Shown here in pieces: positions 57,035 to 64,000 of a stretch of 64,000 bases of DNA. Under the pieces are notes generated by a model. That model saw only the letters and a program-made list of their open reading frames with translations. It was not told the DNA's origin and did not search any database. The position numbers and the translations under genes are program-made. The stretch is from Coriobacteriaceae bacterium (GTDB lineage: Bacteria; Actinomycetota; Coriobacteriia; Coriobacteriales; Atopobiaceae): contig SFGZ01000003.1 of NCBI GenBank assembly GCA_004557505.1, positions 124,001-188,000 of the forward strand, given 5' to 3'. The stretch's first letter is position 1. Every line of letters starts with the position of its first letter.

Positions 57035-57255
57035 GGCCCCGCCCCGGGTCCCTGCCTTTGGGGTCCTCCCGCCGCGTTTTGGTTTTGACGGCCCGCGCCT
57101 GGCGGCTGGCCCGCCATGCCGACACGCTGGGCATCCTTTCCCATGTCTCGTTGAACCGTCAGCCGTCTGCAAGCGGGGTGCCCGCGCATCGTCGGCTGGG
57201 TGCAAGGCCCTGGTGGCATCATCGCCTTCCCGTTGTGGTTGCGAGAAGGGAGAGC
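57035..57255 (+). other. Gap between rnhB and yraN
   Basis: There is no gene that I can support. TTGACG at about 57085 could be a -35, but no acceptable -10 follows. GC-rich direct runs near 57040-57075 could form weak hairpins. A ribosome binding site GAAGGGA lies just before 57256. Confidence 0.35.
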
Positions 57256-57864
57256 ATGATGCGGGAGACGGCGTTTGGGACGCGGGGCATGGACGATTGG
57301 CCGGGCGGGGAGGGCACCGCCCACAGCGAGTTCTGCTATGGGCATGTGGCCTGGGACGTGGATGAGGACGGCATGGGGACGGGCGGCCAGTGCGAGTCCG
57401 ACTGCGTCAGGCTTGACGCGGGGGAGGGCTGGGCGCGCGGCTCCGATCCTCTTCCCAAGCCGCTCGACGAGTACACGACCAAGGAGCTTGGCAGGGTGGG
57501 CGAGCGGATTGCCGCGAACTACCTTGCGACCCATGGCTACCGCATCCTCGACATGAACTGGCGATGCAAGGCGGGTGAGGCGGACATCGTCGCCACGACG
57601 GACGACCCGGACGAGGGCTCGCGTCGCAGCGTGGTGCTTGTCGAGGTGAAGACCAGGCTTGCCTTGGGAGACGAGGCGGACTGCATGCCCGAGATAGCCG
57701 TCGATTACAAGAAGAGGAGCAAGTACCGGCTGCTCGGGCTGCTCTACCTGGTTGACCACACAGACGTCGACTCGGTTCGCTTTGACGTCGTCGCCGTCAA
57801 CGTCGTGAGCGATGGGCGGGCGCGCCTCCGCCACCTCATCTGCGCCTACAGCTGGGATGACTGA
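57256..57864 (+). CDS. YraN/UPF0102 family protein with N-terminal extension
   Basis: Nuclease-fold protein of about 202 residues. The UPF0102 core begins near residue 72 (KELGRVGERIAANYLATHGYRILD) and has GEADIVAT and VVLVEVKTRLALG, the acidic/Lys residues of the PD-(D/E)xK-like site. The first 70 residues are acidic and contain three cysteines (CYGHVAWDVDEDG, then CESDC), which most YraN proteins lack. The start is ATG-ATG at 57256/57259 after GAAGGGA. It overlaps comM (TGATG) in an rnhB-yraN-comM-dprA order. Confidence 0.88.
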   Translation: MMRETAFGTRGMDDWPGGEGTAHSEFCYGHVAWDVDEDGMGTGGQCESDCVRLDAGEGWARGSDPLPKPLDEYTTKELGRVGERIAANYLATHGYRILDMNWRCKAGEADIVATTDDPDEGSRRSVVLVEVKTRLALGDEADCMPEIAVDYKKRSKYRLLGLLYLVDHTDVDSVRFDVVAVNVVSDGRARLRHLICAYSWDD

Positions 57865-59375
57865 TGGGGAGCCCAGACGTTCGCATCCCCACGGCGACGC
57901 TCAGGGGGGTCGAGGCGGTTCCCGTGACGGTCGAGGTGAGCGTCTCGGGTGGGATCCCGGGCCTCTCCATCGTGGGCATGCCCGACGCCTCCGTCCTCGA
58001 GGCGAGGTCGAGGGTGCGATGCGCCATCAAGGCGTGCGGCTACAAGATTCCCAGGCTACACGTGACCGTGAACCTCGCCCCGGCCGAGATCCGCAAGACG
58101 GGGACCGCGTTCGACCTGCCCATAGCCGTCGCGGTGCTGGCGGCAACGGGGCAGATCCCCCTCGACGGCCTCTCCGGGCTGCTCTTCGTGGGCGAGCTGG
58201 CGCTGGACGGGAGCGTGTGCCCGTCACGGGGCGCCGTTGCCCATGCGGCCCTCGCCGAGCGAGAGGGCCTCTCGCTGGCGTGCTCCGCGCAAACGAGGCT
58301 CCCGCTCGGCCTCTCGACGGGTGCGTACGGCATCAGCGCCATATCACGCCTGCGGGCGGGCGTCGGAGAGCTTCCCCCCTTGGCGGCGGACGCCGCCGGC
58401 ACCGGGGGCGAGGGCGCGCCCGGTGCCATCGAGCGTCCCGACTTCTCCGACGTCGTCGACCAGGACATGGCCAAGCGGGCCATGGTCATTGCCGCGGCGG
58501 GGCGCCACGGGATGCTCATGGTGGGGCCGCCTGGCTCCGGGAAGACCATGCTTGCCCGCAGGATGCCCACGATACTCCCGCCGCTCACGGACGCCGAGCG
58601 ATCCGAGGCCATGCTCATCCACTCGGTGGCGGGGCAGCCGATCGCCCCCCTCGTGCGGGGAGAGCGGCCATTCCGCGCCCCGCATCACTCAATCTCTATG
58701 GGCGGCCTCGTCGGCGGCGGGCGGCCCGTCATGCCCGGGGAGGTGTCGCTGGCCCACGGCGGCGTCCTCTTTCTGGACGAGCTCCCGGAATTTGCCTCCA
58801 ACGTCCTGCAGTCGCTCAGGCAGCCCATGGAGGACCACGAGGTGAGAATCGTGCGCGTGGACGGCGTCTACGCCTTCCCGTGTGACTTCCAGCTGGTTGC
58901 CGCGGCCAACCCGTGCCCCTGCGGACACCTGGGCGACGACGCCCAGGAGTGTACGTGCTCCCCGGCGCGGGTGGCGGCATACCAGGGGCGCATCGGCGGC
59001 CCGCTCATGGACCGCATCGACGTGGTCGTTGACGTCCACAGGCCCGCCTCGACCGATGTGATCCGCGGCTCGGACGGGATTGGCTCTGCGGAGATGCTCG
59101 ACCAGGTCATGGCCGCGCGCGAGTTCGCCTCCTGGCGCGAGGCCCGGGAGGGCGCCCGGCATGGCATGGGTGCCCGCGGCGTCGCGGGCCTTGGGTTCCA
59201 GCCTGACGCCTGCGCGTTCTTCGTGGACTCCGCCGAGAGGCTGGCGCTTGGCGGAAGGGGCATCGCGCGCGTCGGGCGCGTGGCGAGGACCATAGCCGAC
59301 ATGGACGGCCACGAGCTTGTCTCGCGCGATGACGTGGGCGAGGCCCTTCAATACCGGTCGAGGAGGCAGCTGTGA
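57864..59375 (+). CDS. comM: YifB/ComM-family Mg-chelatase-like AAA ATPase
   Basis: AAA+ helicase of the ComM family, which promotes branch migration during natural transformation in some bacteria. It is 503 residues long. The N-terminal domain has SGGIPGLSIVGMPDASVLEARSRV and VTVNLAPAEIRKTGTAFDLP. The ATPase domain has MVGPPGSGKTMLARRMP (Walker A), GVLFLDELPEF (Walker B) and a four-cysteine insert CPCGHLGDDAQECTCSP. It overlaps yraN and dprA, forming a DNA-processing operon. Confidence 0.93.
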   Translation: MGSPDVRIPTATLRGVEAVPVTVEVSVSGGIPGLSIVGMPDASVLEARSRVRCAIKACGYKIPRLHVTVNLAPAEIRKTGTAFDLPIAVAVLAATGQIPLDGLSGLLFVGELALDGSVCPSRGAVAHAALAEREGLSLACSAQTRLPLGLSTGAYGISAISRLRAGVGELPPLAADAAGTGGEGAPGAIERPDFSDVVDQDMAKRAMVIAAAGRHGMLMVGPPGSGKTMLARRMPTILPPLTDAERSEAMLIHSVAGQPIAPLVRGERPFRAPHHSISMGGLVGGGRPVMPGEVSLAHGGVLFLDELPEFASNVLQSLRQPMEDHEVRIVRVDGVYAFPCDFQLVAAANPCPCGHLGDDAQECTCSPARVAAYQGRIGGPLMDRIDVVVDVHRPASTDVIRGSDGIGSAEMLDQVMAAREFASWREAREGARHGMGARGVAGLGFQPDACAFFVDSAERLALGGRGIARVGRVARTIADMDGHELVSRDDVGEALQYRSRRQL

Positions 59376-60337
59376 GCAACGTCAGGTCAAGCATGGAGAA
59401 GCGCTGGGAGCTTGAGCCAAAGGACGCCGCGTATCCCTCGGCCCTCCGCGACCTGGACCCCGTTCCCGCCGTGCTGTATGTGAGGGGGGATCCCGGCGCG
59501 CTCGCCAGCCCCTGCCTCTCCGTCATAGGCGCCAGACGGGCCACCCCATATGGGGTCGCCGTGGCCGAGATGGCCGGGAGGGTTGCCGCGGAGTGCGGGA
59601 TCGTCGTGGTCTCGGGAGGGGCGATGGGCTGCGACTGCGCCGCTGGTCGCGCCGCGCTTTCGGCCGGTGGCAAGACGGTCGTGGTCGCGGGCTGCGGCGC
59701 GGACATGGTGTACCCGGCGAGCTCGGCTGACGTCTTCGAGGGCGCCGTGGCAACGGGCGGCGCCGTGGTCTCGCTCGAGCGGTGGGGCTCGCCCCCCAGG
59801 CGCTACGCGTTCCCCAAGCGAAACGCCATCATCGCGGCGCTCTCAAGCTGCCTGTTCGTCACCGAGGCGGGCATGCGTTCGGGTACCATGAGCACAGCTG
59901 ACGTGGCCATCGAGCTTGGCCGGAAGGTCTACGGCATACCGGGGTCGATATTCTCGCCCCTCTCGGCGGGGACGAACTGGCTCATCTCCGAGGGCGCGCG
60001 CGTCATCTGCGACGAGGCCTCGCTCGAGGCGGCGATCTCGCTGGACTACGGGCGGCTCCGCTTCACCGACGCGCCCGGGGGGCGGGAGGACCTCGGGCGC
60101 GTGCTCTCTGCGCTCGTCGCCTCCCCGTCCAGGGCCGATGACCTTGCGGCGCGCCTGGGCGAGAACGTCATCGCCATCCTGAGCGCGCTGTCCGACTACG
60201 AGGCGGCTGGCGCGGTGACCAAGCTTCCAGACGGAAGATACGCGCCGACGAGCGAGTTCTATTTGTCGCACAATGGTCTGACCGGGAGCAAGGGGTCGCC
60301 GGCAGGCCGGAAGGGGGAGCATGTACCAGACAGTTGA
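59372..60337 (+). CDS. dprA: DNA-processing protein DprA
   Basis: Loads RecA on incoming single-stranded DNA. It is 321 residues long. The Rossmann-like core shows SVIGARRATPYGVAVA, VVSGGAMGCDCAAGRAAL, VVVAGCGADMVYPAS, FPKRNAIIAALSSC and GRKVYGIPGSIFSP. A C-terminal winged-helix-like region (about 230-300) follows. The start is GTG at 59372 with AGGAGG upstream, overlapping the comM stop. The end overlaps trmFO by 17 bases. Confidence 0.94.
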   Translation: MSNVRSSMEKRWELEPKDAAYPSALRDLDPVPAVLYVRGDPGALASPCLSVIGARRATPYGVAVAEMAGRVAAECGIVVVSGGAMGCDCAAGRAALSAGGKTVVVAGCGADMVYPASSADVFEGAVATGGAVVSLERWGSPPRRYAFPKRNAIIAALSSCLFVTEAGMRSGTMSTADVAIELGRKVYGIPGSIFSPLSAGTNWLISEGARVICDEASLEAAISLDYGRLRFTDAPGGREDLGRVLSALVASPSRADDLAARLGENVIAILSALSDYEAAGAVTKLPDGRYAPTSEFYLSHNGLTGSKGSPAGRKGEHVPDS

Positions 60338-61664
60338 CGTGGTTGGGGCAGGACTCGCGGGAACCGAGTGCGCGTTGCAGCTTGCCGACAGGGGCGTGAG
60401 GGTGCGGCTGCACGAGGGGCGGCCCGCACGCATGTCGCCCGCGCACCGCACAGACCGCTTCGCCGAGCTCGTGTGCTCGAACTCCCTCAAGTCCACCAAG
60501 CCCGAGACGGCCGCAGGCGTGCTCAAGTGGGAGCTTGACGCCATGGGGTGCCGCCTTCTGCCCATGGCCCGCTCGTGCTCCGTGCCCGCGGGCGGCGCCC
60601 TGGCCGTCGACCGCGAGGAGTTCTCGCGCGTCGTGACCGAGGAGGCCATGGCGCATCCGCTCGTCGAGGTCGTTCGCGAGGAGGTCACGCAGATACCCGC
60701 CGGCCCGTCCGTCATCGCTGCGGGCCCGCTCTGCTCCGACGCGCTCTTCGAGGCGATCTCGCGTGCGGTGGGGGAGGAGTCCATGTCCTTCTTCGACGCC
60801 GCCGCGCCCATCGTCTCGGCCGAGAGCATCGATGGGTCCATCGCGTTCTCGCAGTCGCGCTACGAGGAGGGCGGCGCGGGCGACTACCTCAACTGCCCCA
60901 TGGAGCGAGACGAGTACGACGCCTTTGTGGATGCGCTGCTCTCCGCCGAGCGCGTCATCTCGCGCGACTTCGAGCAGGCGGACCTCTTCTGCGCCTGCCA
61001 GCCCATCGAGGAGGTCGCGCGCACCGGGCACGACTCCATCCGCTTCGGCGCGCTCAAGCCGGTGGGCCTCACCAACCCGATGACGGGGAGGCGCCCCTGG
61101 GCTGCGGTGCAGCTGCGTGCCGAGAACGCCCAGCGCAGCGCCTACAACCTCGTGGGCTTCCAGACAAACCTCACGTGGCCCGAGCAGCGGCGGGTCTTCA
61201 GGATGATCCCCGGCCTAGGGCGGGCCGAGTTCCTTCGCTATGGCGTCATGCACAGAAACTCGTTCGTCGACTCGCCGCACGCGCTTGACGCCACCTTCGC
61301 CATACCCGGCACCAACGCGCGGCTCGCCGGCCAGATCACGGGGACCGAGGGCTACGTCGAGGCCATGGCCTCTGGCCTCCTTGCCGCCCTCAACACCTAC
61401 GCGCATCTTGCGCGCCTGCCCTACCCAAGGCTGCCCGCCACAGGCGCCCTGGGCTCCCTCGTCGCCTATGCGACGGACCCGGCAACCGTGGGCTACCAGC
61501 CCATGCACGTGAACTTCGGGCTGGTCCCGCCACTGGAGGATGCCCCGAGGAGGAAGGACGACCGGCGCCGCCGCATGGCGGAGCGCGCCCGCGCCGACAT
61601 GGGGGCGTTCGTGGCCGACAGGCACGACCTCTTCGCCGACGCGCGCCAGGTCCCGGCACCATGA
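60321..61664 (+). CDS. trmFO: Methylenetetrahydrofolate-tRNA-(uracil-5-)-methyltransferase
   Basis: FAD- and folate-dependent formation of m5U54 in tRNA. It is 447 residues long. It begins with the FAD-binding VDVVGAGLAGTECALQLADRG and has AHRTDRFAELVCSNSLKS, DREEFSRVV, YLNCPMERDEYDAF and GQITGTEGYVEAMASGLLA. It sits between dprA and xerC, the usual place in Gram-positives. The start lies inside dprA. Confidence 0.96.
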   Translation: MYQTVDVVGAGLAGTECALQLADRGVRVRLHEGRPARMSPAHRTDRFAELVCSNSLKSTKPETAAGVLKWELDAMGCRLLPMARSCSVPAGGALAVDREEFSRVVTEEAMAHPLVEVVREEVTQIPAGPSVIAAGPLCSDALFEAISRAVGEESMSFFDAAAPIVSAESIDGSIAFSQSRYEEGGAGDYLNCPMERDEYDAFVDALLSAERVISRDFEQADLFCACQPIEEVARTGHDSIRFGALKPVGLTNPMTGRRPWAAVQLRAENAQRSAYNLVGFQTNLTWPEQRRVFRMIPGLGRAEFLRYGVMHRNSFVDSPHALDATFAIPGTNARLAGQITGTEGYVEAMASGLLAALNTYAHLARLPYPRLPATGALGSLVAYATDPATVGYQPMHVNFGLVPPLEDAPRRKDDRRRRMAERARADMGAFVADRHDLFADARQVPAP

Positions 61665-62641
61665 GCTCGCGTCGTGAGGGCAGGCCCAGCGTACGCCGGG
61701 CGGAACGCAGCGGCCCGCCTGGCGCCAGCGTGCTTGCGGACGAGCGCCATGCCTTCCTCGCCTACCTGGGCCGGGTCCGGGGCCTCTCCGAGAACACCGT
61801 GAGGGCCTATCGGGCGGACCTCGCGTCCTTCGCCTCGTGGGCAGAGCGCTCCCACGTCGACCCCCTGCGGGCGACCCACCGCGACCTGCGCGGATTTCTC
61901 GCGGACCTCGCCCGCGCGGGATATACGGTGCGCACCGTCGACAGGCGCCTCTCGGCGGTGCGCGACTTCTACGGGTGGATGCTCCGGGAGGGGATCTGCT
62001 CGGTTGATCCCGCGGCCGCTCTCGCCACGCCCAAGGGCGCACGCCGCCTCCCAAAGACCATGTCCGACGAGGACGTGCGGAGGCTCCTCTCGACGTGCGA
62101 CGCGGAGGCGCCGACGGGCCTCAGGGATCGCGCCTTCCTGGAGCTGCTCTACGCCTCCGGCGCCCGCATCTCCGAGGTCTCGCGCCTCGACGTCCCCTCC
62201 ATCGACTTCGGCCGACGCCAGGCGACGCTCTTCGGCAAGGGCTCGAAGGAGCGGATCGTGCCCCTCTATGGGATCGCGCTCGACTGGGTTGGACGCTACC
62301 TTGACGAGGCCCGTCCCGTCCTGTCAGCCGCCGCCAGAGGCGGACGGGCGGAGGGGCCGGAAGGCGCGCTTCTCCTCTCCACCCGTGGCAGGCGCATGAG
62401 CGCCGACGCCCTGCGCACCGCCTTCGAGGCACACGTGCGCCTCGCGGGGCTCGACCCCGGGCTCACGCCGCACGCCATGCGGCACACCTACGCCACCGAG
62501 CTCGTCTCGGGCGGGGCCGATCTCAGGAGCGTCCAGGAGCTTCTCGGCCACGAGAGCCTCTCGACCACGCAGGTCTACACGCACCTCTCGGTCGAGCGGC
62601 TCAAGGACGCGGCGCGCCGGGCGCATCCGAGGGCGCGCTGA
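61661..62641 (+). CDS. xerC: XerC-type tyrosine recombinase
   Basis: Site-specific recombinase of 326 residues, probably for chromosome dimer resolution. The SAM-like N-terminal domain is at about 28-115 ([20 protein letters not shown]). The catalytic domain has Arg in [15 protein letters not shown], Lys in [31 protein letters not shown] (H-x-x-R) and [15 protein letters not shown] with the nucleophilic Tyr. Its position after trmFO matches xerC (codV) of Gram-positives. No integrase-type neighbourhood is present. Confidence 0.92.
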   Translation: MSSRREGRPSVRRAERSGPPGASVLADERHAFLAYLGRVRGLSENTVRAYRADLASFASWAERSHVDPLRATHRDLRGFLADLARAGYTVRTVDRRLSAVRDFYGWMLREGICSVDPAAALATPKGARRLPKTMSDEDVRRLLSTCDAEAPTGLRDRAFLELLYASGARISEVSRLDVPSIDFGRRQATLFGKGSKERIVPLYGIALDWVGRYLDEARPVLSAAARGGRAEGPEGALLLSTRGRRMSADALRTAFEAHVRLAGLDPGLTPHAMRHTYATELVSGGADLRSVQELLGHESLSTTQVYTHLSVERLKDAARRAHPRAR

Positions 62642-62700
62642 CGCCCCGTGGCCCCCCAATCAAGGTGAAACGATGGAAGGGGGCATCTGCGGCCGGCCCC

Positions 62701-62730
62701 TTGCCCGCAGCGCCTTCTCCCTGCTATACT
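62701..62730 (+). promoter_or_regulatory. Promoter of rpsB-tsf
   Basis: TTGCCC (62701-62706) and TATACT (62725-62730) are 18 bases apart. Transcription would start near 62737, leaving a leader of about 150 bases before rpsB. The leader (62737-62888) is long for a ribosomal protein gene and could hold an S2 autoregulatory structure, though I did not recognise a known motif. Confidence 0.65.
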
Positions 62731-62888
62731 CTCCAATCGCTGTGCAAATGCCCAGCATGTCGCTGCCAGGCGGCAACATCACACACGCACGACGACTCGA
62801 AGCCCATGGTGCCCCAGGCTCCAAGCCAGGCCAGGGGTGGCGCTTCGGGGATGACATCGCGCGGAGGACCAACCAATGGAGGTCAAAC

Positions 62889-63683
62889 ATGGCTGCTAAG
62901 GTTACTATCCAGACCCTTCTCGACGCAGGCTGCCACTACGGTCACCAGACCCGCCGCTGGAACCCCAAGATGAAGCCCTACATCTTCGGCGAGCGCAACG
63001 GCATCTACATCCTGGACCTCAAGCAGACCCTCTTCGACGCCGACAAGGCCTACACTTTCCTTCGCGAGACCGCTGCCAAGGGCGGCAAGGTCCTCTTCGT
63101 GGGCACCAAGAAGCAGGCCCAGGAGCCCGTCCAGGTGCAGGCGGAGCGCGCCAGCATGCCCTACATCAACCAGCGCTGGCTCGGCGGCATGCTCACCAAC
63201 TTCGTGACCATGCGCTCCCGCATCGCCCGCATGGAGGAGCTCGAGGCCATGGTCGAGGACGGGCGCATGGGCGCCCTGCCCAAGAAGGAGCAGGCCCTGC
63301 TCACCAAGGAGCTCGACAAGCTCCAGAAGAACCTCGGCGGCGTCCGCGACATGACCGCCCTCCCGCAGGCCATCTTCGTCGTTGACACCAAGCGCGAGGA
63401 GATCGCCGTCCGCGAGGCCAACCGCCTCCACATCCCCGTCGTCGGCCTCCTCGACACCAACTCCGATCCCGACGTCATCGACTACGGCGTGCCCGCCAAC
63501 GACGACGCCATCCGTTCCGTCTCCCTCATGTGCGAGCTCGCGGCCGACGCCGTGCTGGCCGGCACCGGCGAGACCCAGGTGAGCGCCGAGGAGATGCAGG
63601 CCGGCGAGGCCACCGCCCCCGTCGCGACAGAGGAGGCCTCCACCCCCGCGGCCGAGGCCCCTGCGGCCCCCGCGGCCGAGTAG
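62889..63683 (+). CDS. rpsB: 30S ribosomal protein S2
   Basis: S2 of 264 residues. It begins [20 protein letters not shown] and has [32 protein letters not shown] and [19 protein letters not shown], then [12 protein letters not shown]. After the usual 230 residues it has an Ala/Pro/Glu-rich tail ending [11 protein letters not shown]. The ATG at 62889 has GGAGG upstream; the open frame further upstream is not coding. Confidence 0.97.
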   Translation: MAAKVTIQTLLDAGCHYGHQTRRWNPKMKPYIFGERNGIYILDLKQTLFDADKAYTFLRETAAKGGKVLFVGTKKQAQEPVQVQAERASMPYINQRWLGGMLTNFVTMRSRIARMEELEAMVEDGRMGALPKKEQALLTKELDKLQKNLGGVRDMTALPQAIFVVDTKREEIAVREANRLHIPVVGLLDTNSDPDVIDYGVPANDDAIRSVSLMCELAADAVLAGTGETQVSAEEMQAGEATAPVATEEASTPAAEAPAAPAAE

Positions 63684-63721
63684 CCCCTCGCCCACACCAC
63701 CACCAACCCCAGGAGGTTCAC

Positions 63722-64000
63722 ATGGCACAGATTACCGCCGCCCTCGTCAAGCAGCTCCGCGAGATGACCGACTCCCCGATGATGGAGTGCAAGAAGGCCC
63801 TCGTCGAGGCTGACGGCGACCTTGACAAGGCCGTCGACGTCCTCCGCAAGATGGGCCTCGCCAAGGCCGTCAAGCGCGCCGGCCGCGAGACCAACGAGGG
63901 CACCATCGCGATCTACGTCTCCGACGACGCCAAGGTCGGCGGCATGGTCGAGCTCACCTGCGAGACCGACTTCGTGGGCTCCAACGACAAGTTCAAGGAC
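63722..64000 (+). CDS. tsf: Elongation factor Ts (3' end outside window)
   Basis: Guanine nucleotide exchange factor for EF-Tu. The visible 93 residues begin [20 protein letters not shown] and include the [12 protein letters not shown] signature, [14 protein letters not shown] and ETDFVGSN, all typical of EF-Ts. AGGAGG lies before the ATG at 63722. It follows rpsB by 38 bases and is cut by the right edge of the window. Confidence 0.97.
   Translation, partial: MAQITAALVKQLREMTDSPMMECKKALVEADGDLDKAVDVLRKMGLAKAVKRAGRETNEGTIAIYVSDDAKVGGMVELTCETDFVGSNDKFKD

Noticed and set aside
61661..62641. Tyrosine recombinase as the integrase of a mobile element
   Set aside because: It sits in the conserved dprA-trmFO-xerC context, with no attachment-site repeats or cargo genes nearby.

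Overview
The window is GC-rich chromosomal DNA from what is most likely a member of the class Coriobacteriia, probably Atopobiaceae (Olsenella-like). This is inferred from the high G+C coding style, an mreBCD elongasome in an actinobacterial-type genome, a separate glyQ/glyS pair, and frequent GTG and TTG starts. No 16S rRNA or species-level marker is present. No CRISPR array, intact insertion sequence, prophage or replication origin is visible. The only RNA gene seen is one tRNA-Arg(CCG). Nearly all of the window is core chromosome.

Layout. 1-4178 (+): an accessory-looking operon of a divergent triosephosphate isomerase-like protein (cut by the left edge), a LarA-type nickel-pincer epimerase/racemase homologue, a glucose-6-phosphate isomerase-like enzyme and an ECF-transporter S component. 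4387-6280: trpS (-) and a 5-formyltetrahydrofolate cyclo-ligase (+) around a shared divergent promoter region. 6293-15386 (-): a compact aromatic amino acid cluster, read in the order DAHP synthase, tyrA, aroB, aroA, aroC, pheA, an aroE-aroK fusion, and finally a fusion of a PTS EIIB domain to type II dehydroquinase (AroQ). It covers every shikimate-pathway step plus both prephenate branches. 15387-16482: a perfect 24-bp inverted repeat, a flavodoxin gene behind an operator-like repeat array, and tRNA-Arg with its terminator. 16673-21773 (+): a CtpE-like P-type ATPase overlapping an aconitase. 21879-30895 (+): membrane-anchored zinc-ribbon and TPR proteins, a cyclophilin, then mreB-mreC-mreD-pbp2-rodA. 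30920-34502: a DUF697 protein and the TIGR03960/DUF2344 radical-SAM pair. 34620-40962: rplU-rpmA-obgE-proB-proA-nadD-yqeK-rsfS. 40959-44163 (-): dinB and a two-component system. 44280-50396: rpsP-khpA-rimM-trmD-lepB-glyQ-glyS and a shortened PPDK regulatory protein. 50623-64000: ppdK, a dGTPase-like HD protein, a DUF6273 lipid-free membrane protein, rplS, rnhB, yraN, comM, dprA, trmFO, xerC, rpsB and the start of tsf.

How the genes work together. The aro cluster makes chorismate, phenylpyruvate and (4-hydroxyphenyl)pyruvate precursors from PEP and erythrose-4-phosphate. Its last gene carries a phosphotransferase domain with an intact phospho-cysteine, and its leader holds an intrinsic terminator and a foldable RNA element. 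This suggests, as an inference, a link between PTS phosphorylation state (PEP supply) and aromatic biosynthesis. The mre-pbp2-rodA block builds the lateral cell wall. The 34-50 kb region groups ribosome assembly, tRNA and proline genes.

Most notable oddities: the EIIB-AroQ fusion and its leader; the LarA/TIM/GPI/ECF module; an L21 gene (rplU) that looks damaged by an out-of-frame internal deletion; a PPDK regulatory protein lacking the P-loop half; and the 24-bp inverted repeat. All family calls come from reading motifs by eye; no database search was run.
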